Shown piece after piece: positions 59,829 to 64,000 of a stretch of 64,000 bases of DNA. The position numbers were made by a program, and so were the translations under genes. Source of the DNA: Ferruginibacter sp. (lineage in GTDB: Bacteria; Bacteroidota; Bacteroidia; Chitinophagales; Chitinophagaceae); assembly GCA_019638485.1 (NCBI GenBank), contig JAHBTP010000001.1, positions 558,001-622,000 on the forward strand, given 5' to 3'. The notes under the pieces are model-generated. The model had not been told where the DNA came from. It worked only from the letters and a program-made list of their open reading frames with translations, and ran no database searches. How positions within the stretch are numbered: position 1 is the first letter of the stretch; each line of letters opens with the position of its first letter.

Positions 59829-61114
59829 GAACCATTTTAATTATTTATCCGCATTTTCCTCCTTCCAATTTAGCCGGAGTACACCGTCCCAGACTGTTTG
59901 CTCAACATTTGCCCGAATTTGGATGGGAGCCAATTATTCTTACGGTGAAGGAAAAATTTTATGAGGAAAAATTAGATGAGAATTTGGTTAAATTATTGCC
60001 TGCAGGTTTACATATCGAAAAAGTAAATGCACGGCCGGTATCATCTGTGCGTATGATAGGAGATATTGGATTGAGAGCTTTTTCATTTTTATACACAAGG
60101 GCATTAGAAATTATCCAAAGTCGGAAAATTGATTTTATTTATATTCCGGTACCATCTTTTTATGTTGCACTTTTAGGGAACAGGTTATATAAAAAAACCA
60201 AAATTCCTTATGGTATTGATTATATAGACCCTTGGGTACATTCCTTTCCCGGAAGTAATAAGATTTTCTCTCGTCATTGGGTGGCCACTCAAATTGCTAA
60301 ATGGTTAGAACCCATCGCTGTGCGAAATGCATCTCTAATAACCGGTGTGGCAGAAGGGTATTATCTGCCTGTGTTGGAAAGAAATCCAAAATTGCGCACA
60401 CATGTTGTATATGGCGCTATGCCTTATGGCGGTGAAGAAGCAGATCATATTAAGGTAAAGGAGCTTGGTTTAAAACCGTACCTTTTTCAACATCAGCCCG
60501 GTAAAATTACTTTTGTTTATGCAGGCGCAATGTTGCCTAAAGCATATAAACCTTTGGAGGAAATATTTATCTCTATTCAGCATCATCCTGATCTTTTTAA
60601 AGATGTAGTATTTCATTTTATAGGTACCGGAAAGTCGCCCAATGATCCGGAAGGATTTAATATAAAACCATTGGCCGAGAAGTATGGATTGTGGCATAAA
60701 AATATTTTTGAATACCCTGCGCGTATTCCTTATCTCGATGTATTGGTTCATCTTGAAGCAGCAGATGCTATTTTTATTTTAGGTAGTACCGAGCCTCATT
60801 ACACACCCAGTAAAACATATCAGGGGGTGTTAAGTAAAAAGCCTTTGTTTGCTGTATTGCATAAAAAAAGCACCGCTGCTGCTATAATAACAGCATCTAA
60901 CGCCGGTAGGGTAATTTCTTTTGAAGGTGAAAAGGAGGTGAGTATTATTAGTAAGAAATTTGCAGAAGAGTTTAAGGCTTTTAAAGCCTTTCAAGAAGCT
61001 TTTAGTCCGGAAGCTGTAAATCAAGCTGCCTTTAAAGCCTATTCGGCAAAAAATGTAACCGGTAAGTTAGTAGCATTATTGAATAAGGCGGTGAACAAAA
61101 ATATTCAGGAATAA
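59825..61114 (+). CDS. Glycosyltransferase, GT4-like
   Basis: The 429-residue protein begins ILIIYPHFPPSNLAGVHRPR, a typical acceptor-side loop of GT4-like enzymes, followed by IDFIYIPVPSFYVALLG and YGIDYIDPWVHSFPG. The C-terminal donor half includes ITFVYAGAMLPK and HYTPSKTYQGVLSKKPLFAVL. It is translationally coupled to the methyltransferase gene upstream and is followed by an acyltransferase remnant. Confidence 0.82.
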   Translation: MRTILIIYPHFPPSNLAGVHRPRLFAQHLPEFGWEPIILTVKEKFYEEKLDENLVKLLPAGLHIEKVNARPVSSVRMIGDIGLRAFSFLYTRALEIIQSRKIDFIYIPVPSFYVALLGNRLYKKTKIPYGIDYIDPWVHSFPGSNKIFSRHWVATQIAKWLEPIAVRNASLITGVAEGYYLPVLERNPKLRTHVVYGAMPYGGEEADHIKVKELGLKPYLFQHQPGKITFVYAGAMLPKAYKPLEEIFISIQHHPDLFKDVVFHFIGTGKSPNDPEGFNIKPLAEKYGLWHKNIFEYPARIPYLDVLVHLEAADAIFILGSTEPHYTPSKTYQGVLSKKPLFAVLHKKSTAAAIITASNAGRVISFEGEKEVSIISKKFAEEFKAFKAFQEAFSPEAVNQAAFKAYSAKNVTGKLVALLNKAVNKNIQE

Positions 61115-61195
61115 AAATGGAGTTCATTTTTAAATTTACTCTTTGAATTTTATAATAGTTTAATTTGTGGATTTTAGCCGAGAAGTATTTAACCG

Positions 61196-61323
61196 ATGAA
61201 ATATTATGAAAGAGTTGACGGCCTTAGGTTTATTGCCATTGCATTTGTGTAGCCACTTTGTTCTATAAATATGTTGAGGCTCCTATACTTAAATTAAAAG
61301 ATAAATATTTTAAATATAGATAA
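61196..61323 (+). pseudogene. Collapsed acyltransferase-3 (OafA-like) remnant
   Basis: The sequence from the ATG at 61196 reads MKYYERVDGLRFIAIAFV before a TAG (61250), the exact opening style of acyltransferase-3 membrane proteins. In another frame, directly after it, 61252-61323 encodes ATLFYKYVEAPILKLKDKY plus FKYR and a stop, which matches the C-terminal end of the same family. The intact gene would be about 1 kb, so nearly all of the middle has been deleted. Only about 40 codons survive. It sits between two glycosyltransferase genes on the same strand. Confidence 0.8.
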
Positions 61324-61330
61324 ATCAACG

Positions 61331-62287
61331 ATGTATTCAATTGCCATAATATTACCTGTCTTTAATGGTGGAAATTACCTTCAGGCTTCTGTAAAAAGTG
61401 TTCTTACACAGTTAGGTGCAGATTTTGAATTGTTGGTTATTGATGATTGTTCAACAGATGGTAGTAGAGAGTGGTTGGAAAGTATATATGATAATCGCTT
61501 AAAATTATTTAAAAATGATGTTAATCGCGGTTTATTTTATAATCTTAATTTTTTAATTAATCATTCCTCTGCGCCGTTGATTAAATTGTGGGCACAAGAT
61601 GATATTATGAACCCGGGATGTTTGGAGGCTTTTGTAAGTTTTTATCAAAATCATCAGGATGTGGGTTTTATTTACTGTAACCGCGAAGTAATTGATGAGT
61701 ATGGGGAAATAACTTCAGGAATAAAGACTGATGTAACACCAAAAATTATTTCAACTGCTTATCACAATCATGTTGCCTGGTTTACAGGGTCTATTGCCGG
61801 AAATATTGCTAATGTTTGTTTGGTACGTGATGCCATAAATGCCGTAGGATTATTTAATGAAAAAATGAAAATATCGGGCGACTTTGATATACAGGCAAGG
61901 CTTGCGCAAAAATTTGATACCGGATTTATTAATCAACCCCTGATAAAATTACGAAACCACAGTGGTCAGCTCAGTCGCAACAGCACCTATTATTTTCTGC
62001 ATGTAAAAGAAGATTTGGCGGTATTTAAATTTATTTTAAACAGCATCCCTTTGCAACAGCAACAAGCAGGCAAAAAAGACCTTCGCAGATATAAGCTGAT
62101 GTTTTATTATACCCTTATGCTGAAGGCATTGGGAGGTGCACAATTTGGTTTGTTTGGAAAGTATTTGAAACAACTCAGCAGCTTCGATAATATTTTTTTA
62201 CTGACTGTTGAGTATATCAAACAAAAAGTGTTTAAAGTAAAACGGCCATTTAAAAAATTTCATACGGCAACACAATATATTTCATAA
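61331..62287 (+). CDS. GT2 family glycosyltransferase
   Basis: The 318-residue protein has IILPVFNGGNYLQASVKSVL, LLVIDDCSTDGS, and KLWAQDDIMNPG as the DXD-like site near residue 96. An HNHVAWFTGSIAGN stretch lies in the acceptor half. The soluble C-terminus is basic. It starts 7 bp after the end of the acyltransferase remnant, so the ribosome-binding context may have been inherited from that deletion. Confidence 0.9.
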   Translation: MYSIAIILPVFNGGNYLQASVKSVLTQLGADFELLVIDDCSTDGSREWLESIYDNRLKLFKNDVNRGLFYNLNFLINHSSAPLIKLWAQDDIMNPGCLEAFVSFYQNHQDVGFIYCNREVIDEYGEITSGIKTDVTPKIISTAYHNHVAWFTGSIAGNIANVCLVRDAINAVGLFNEKMKISGDFDIQARLAQKFDTGFINQPLIKLRNHSGQLSRNSTYYFLHVKEDLAVFKFILNSIPLQQQQAGKKDLRRYKLMFYYTLMLKALGGAQFGLFGKYLKQLSSFDNIFLLTVEYIKQKVFKVKRPFKKFHTATQYIS

Positions 62288-62314
62288 TTACGTGAACAGA
62301 TTTAGCAGCACAGC

Positions 62315-63478
62315 ATGAAGAAGAGATTAGCTATCATTACCACCCACCCGATTCAGTATAATGCACCGCTTTTTTCATTGTTGAATGAGCGGGGTAATAT
62401 TGAGATAATGGTTTTTTATACCTGGGGTGAAGATGTGTTGGAAGATAAGTATGACCCCGGTTTTGGCAAGACCATCAAATGGGATATCCCGCTATTACAC
62501 GGATATCCTTATACCTTTGTAAAGAATGTATCAAGAAAGCCGGGGTCGAAGCGTTTTAAAGGCATTGATAATCCAATCCTCATAAAAGAACTTGAAGCAT
62601 GGGAGCCTGATGCAGTTTTGATTTACGGATGGTCGTTTAAATCGCATTTGAGGGTAATGCGCCATTTTAAAGGAAAAATTCCGGTTATATTTAGAGGGGA
62701 TTCAACATTGTTGGACCAATTTGGTTTTGCAAAACATTGGGCAAGAAAAATATTTTTAACCTGGGTATATCGCTATATAGATTATGCCTTGTATGTGGGC
62801 AAATCGAATTGGGCATATTTCCTGGCGCATGGATTACCGCCACATAAATTGATTCGTGCACCTCATACTGTTGATAACAACCGTTTTAATAAGAATGAAG
62901 AGAATGTTGCCAGGGCAGGAGAGATCAAAAAATCGCTGGGAATTACCGATGATATGATCGTGTTTTTATTTGCGGCTAAGTTTGAACCTAAAAAAGATCC
63001 TGTTCAACTAATTAAAGCATTTAAGCAAGTAAAACATCCCGGAAAACATTTAATTATGGTTGGTGACGGACCTTTAAAGGAAGAAATGGAAAAGGAGCGT
63101 GGTGATGACCATACAATCCATTTCCTTCCTTTTCAAAATCAATCTCAAATGCCGGTAACCTATCAGTTGGGTGATGTATTTGTATTGCCGTCTTTAGGCC
63201 CGGAAACCTGGGGGTTGGCAGTGAATGAGGCGATGGCAGGAGAACTGGCAATTGTGGTGAGTGATACTTGCGGTTGTGCAGAAGACCTGATAAAGGTTGG
63301 TATAAACGGATATGTATTTCGTTCGGGAAATTTAGAAAGCCTTGTAGAAAAACTTCAATTGTGCGCCGACAATTCAGGTGCACTTAAAGAAATGGGAAAG
63401 GCATCCAAAGAGATAATTTCGGATTACAATTTTGAAATGGTTTGTTTGGCAATAGAGCAATTGATGGTTAAAGTGTAA
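62315..63478 (+). CDS. GT4 family glycosyltransferase
   Basis: The 387-residue protein starts LAIITTHPIQYNAPLFSLL, contains VPxFRGDST-like VIFRGDSTLLDQF, and in the donor half shows FLFAAKFEPKKDPVQLIKAF and LGPETWGLAVNEAMAGELA, the EX7E-type motif of GT4. It ends 2 bp before the next gene. It probably adds a sugar to the lipid-linked glycan in the cytoplasm; the donor is unknown. Confidence 0.9.
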   Translation: MKKRLAIITTHPIQYNAPLFSLLNERGNIEIMVFYTWGEDVLEDKYDPGFGKTIKWDIPLLHGYPYTFVKNVSRKPGSKRFKGIDNPILIKELEAWEPDAVLIYGWSFKSHLRVMRHFKGKIPVIFRGDSTLLDQFGFAKHWARKIFLTWVYRYIDYALYVGKSNWAYFLAHGLPPHKLIRAPHTVDNNRFNKNEENVARAGEIKKSLGITDDMIVFLFAAKFEPKKDPVQLIKAFKQVKHPGKHLIMVGDGPLKEEMEKERGDDHTIHFLPFQNQSQMPVTYQLGDVFVLPSLGPETWGLAVNEAMAGELAIVVSDTCGCAEDLIKVGINGYVFRSGNLESLVEKLQLCADNSGALKEMGKASKEIISDYNFEMVCLAIEQLMVKV

Positions 63479-63480
63479 AT

Positions 63481-64000
63481 ATGCAAACTCGATTACAATA
63501 TATTAAGTATGATGATGTTGCTCAGGGTTTCCTGATATTGCTATTGTTTGCCCAATTGTTTTTTTATAATGGTATTTATCTTTTTGTAGGCGCCTTTGTG
63601 CTTGGGTTTGTATTGTACTATTTGCAACAACCTTATAAACCATCTGTATTTTCTCTGATTTTTGTTTATCATTTCATTCAAATATCGGCAGGTGTTTGGT
63701 TAAGTAATTATTTGGGTGTAGATATTAATTTTCGATCACCAAGCACCGGTGTGGCAACAATAGCGAGTTATGTGGGCGTGGTGCTGCTGTTTTTACCTGT
63801 TATTTATTATCAAAATAAAATTCCGCCTTTCAATCGAGATGACTTAAAGCGATATGCATTAAAAATCTCCACCCGGCGTGTATTTGTGGCCTATCTAATT
63901 TCTTATTTCGTAGCCAATTCTATATCTGCTGCCGCATTCAGAATTGACTGGCTTACGCAGATTGCCTTGGCGTTGGTGAATTTAAAATGGGTTATCTTTT
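63481..64000 (+). CDS. Multi-pass membrane protein, 3' end outside window (possible Wzy/O-antigen polymerase or ligase type)
   Basis: From the ATG at 63481 the frame stays open for 173 codons to the window edge. The translation starts MQTRLQYIKYDDVAQGFLIL and has at least four strongly hydrophobic segments, with two short helices near the start (FLILLLFAQLFFY, IYLFVGAFVLGFVLYYL). Position at the end of a glycan locus and the many helices fit an O-antigen polymerase or ligase, but no diagnostic motif is visible in this part, and other membrane families remain possible. Confidence 0.7.
   Translation, partial: MQTRLQYIKYDDVAQGFLILLLFAQLFFYNGIYLFVGAFVLGFVLYYLQQPYKPSVFSLIFVYHFIQISAGVWLSNYLGVDINFRSPSTGVATIASYVGVVLLFLPVIYYQNKIPPFNRDDLKRYALKISTRRVFVAYLISYFVANSISAAAFRIDWLTQIALALVNLKWVIF

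Overview
The window looks like a chromosomal segment of a Bacteroidota bacterium (Chitinophaga/Sphingobacteria-like, but I cannot fix the class). The reasons are AT-rich DNA, start codons without clear Shine-Dalgarno sites, a TAnnTTTG-type promoter, several giant secreted proteins ending in type A sorting domains of the type IX secretion system (T9SS), a Bacteroidota-style Wza/Wzc pair, and a UpxY-like NusG paralogue next to a surface-polysaccharide locus.

Region 1 (1-41232) is dominated by five giant, same-strand genes (1-8196, 11773-17964, 18115-22320, 22461-28907, 31222-41232), about 35 kb or more than half of the window. Each is a mosaic of Ig/PKD-like, jelly-roll and parallel beta-helix domains followed by a shared C-terminal block and a T9SS sorting domain. 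They are probably exported to the cell surface or medium as adhesins or matrix proteins.

Two repeat-rich intergenic regions (about 8.25-9.75 kb with relics near 11.3 kb, and 28.9-29.96 kb) carry the same repeat family in opposite orientation. They bracket the three middle giant genes. Inside the left region sits a two-gene minus-strand segment (CatA-like acetyltransferase plus HAD hydrolase). An attC-like inverted structure overlaps its 3' end, so it resembles an integron gene cassette.

Region 2 (41275-64000) starts with a 73-residue sorting-signal-like protein and a strong terminator. A surface-polysaccharide locus follows: Wza-type lipoprotein, FkbM methyltransferase, Wzc-type tyrosine kinase, NusG-like antiterminator, GDP-fucose synthase, Wzm/Wzt ABC exporter, nine likely glycosyltransferases, an SGNH hydrolase, a WlbA/WbpB-like dehydrogenase with a WlbB/WbpD-like acetyltransferase, a MetW-like methyltransferase, a collapsed acyltransferase-3 remnant, and the start of a multi-pass membrane protein cut by the window edge. 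Many genes overlap or abut and appear to form one long operon.

A working picture: the second half builds and exports a fucose- and diacetamido-uronic-acid-containing glycan, while the first half encodes T9SS cargo. In Porphyromonas gingivalis a related uronic-acid (Wbp) pathway supplies the A-LPS to which T9SS cargo is attached, so the two halves may be functionally linked. That link is inference. All domain calls come from reading the translated sequence by eye, without database searches.
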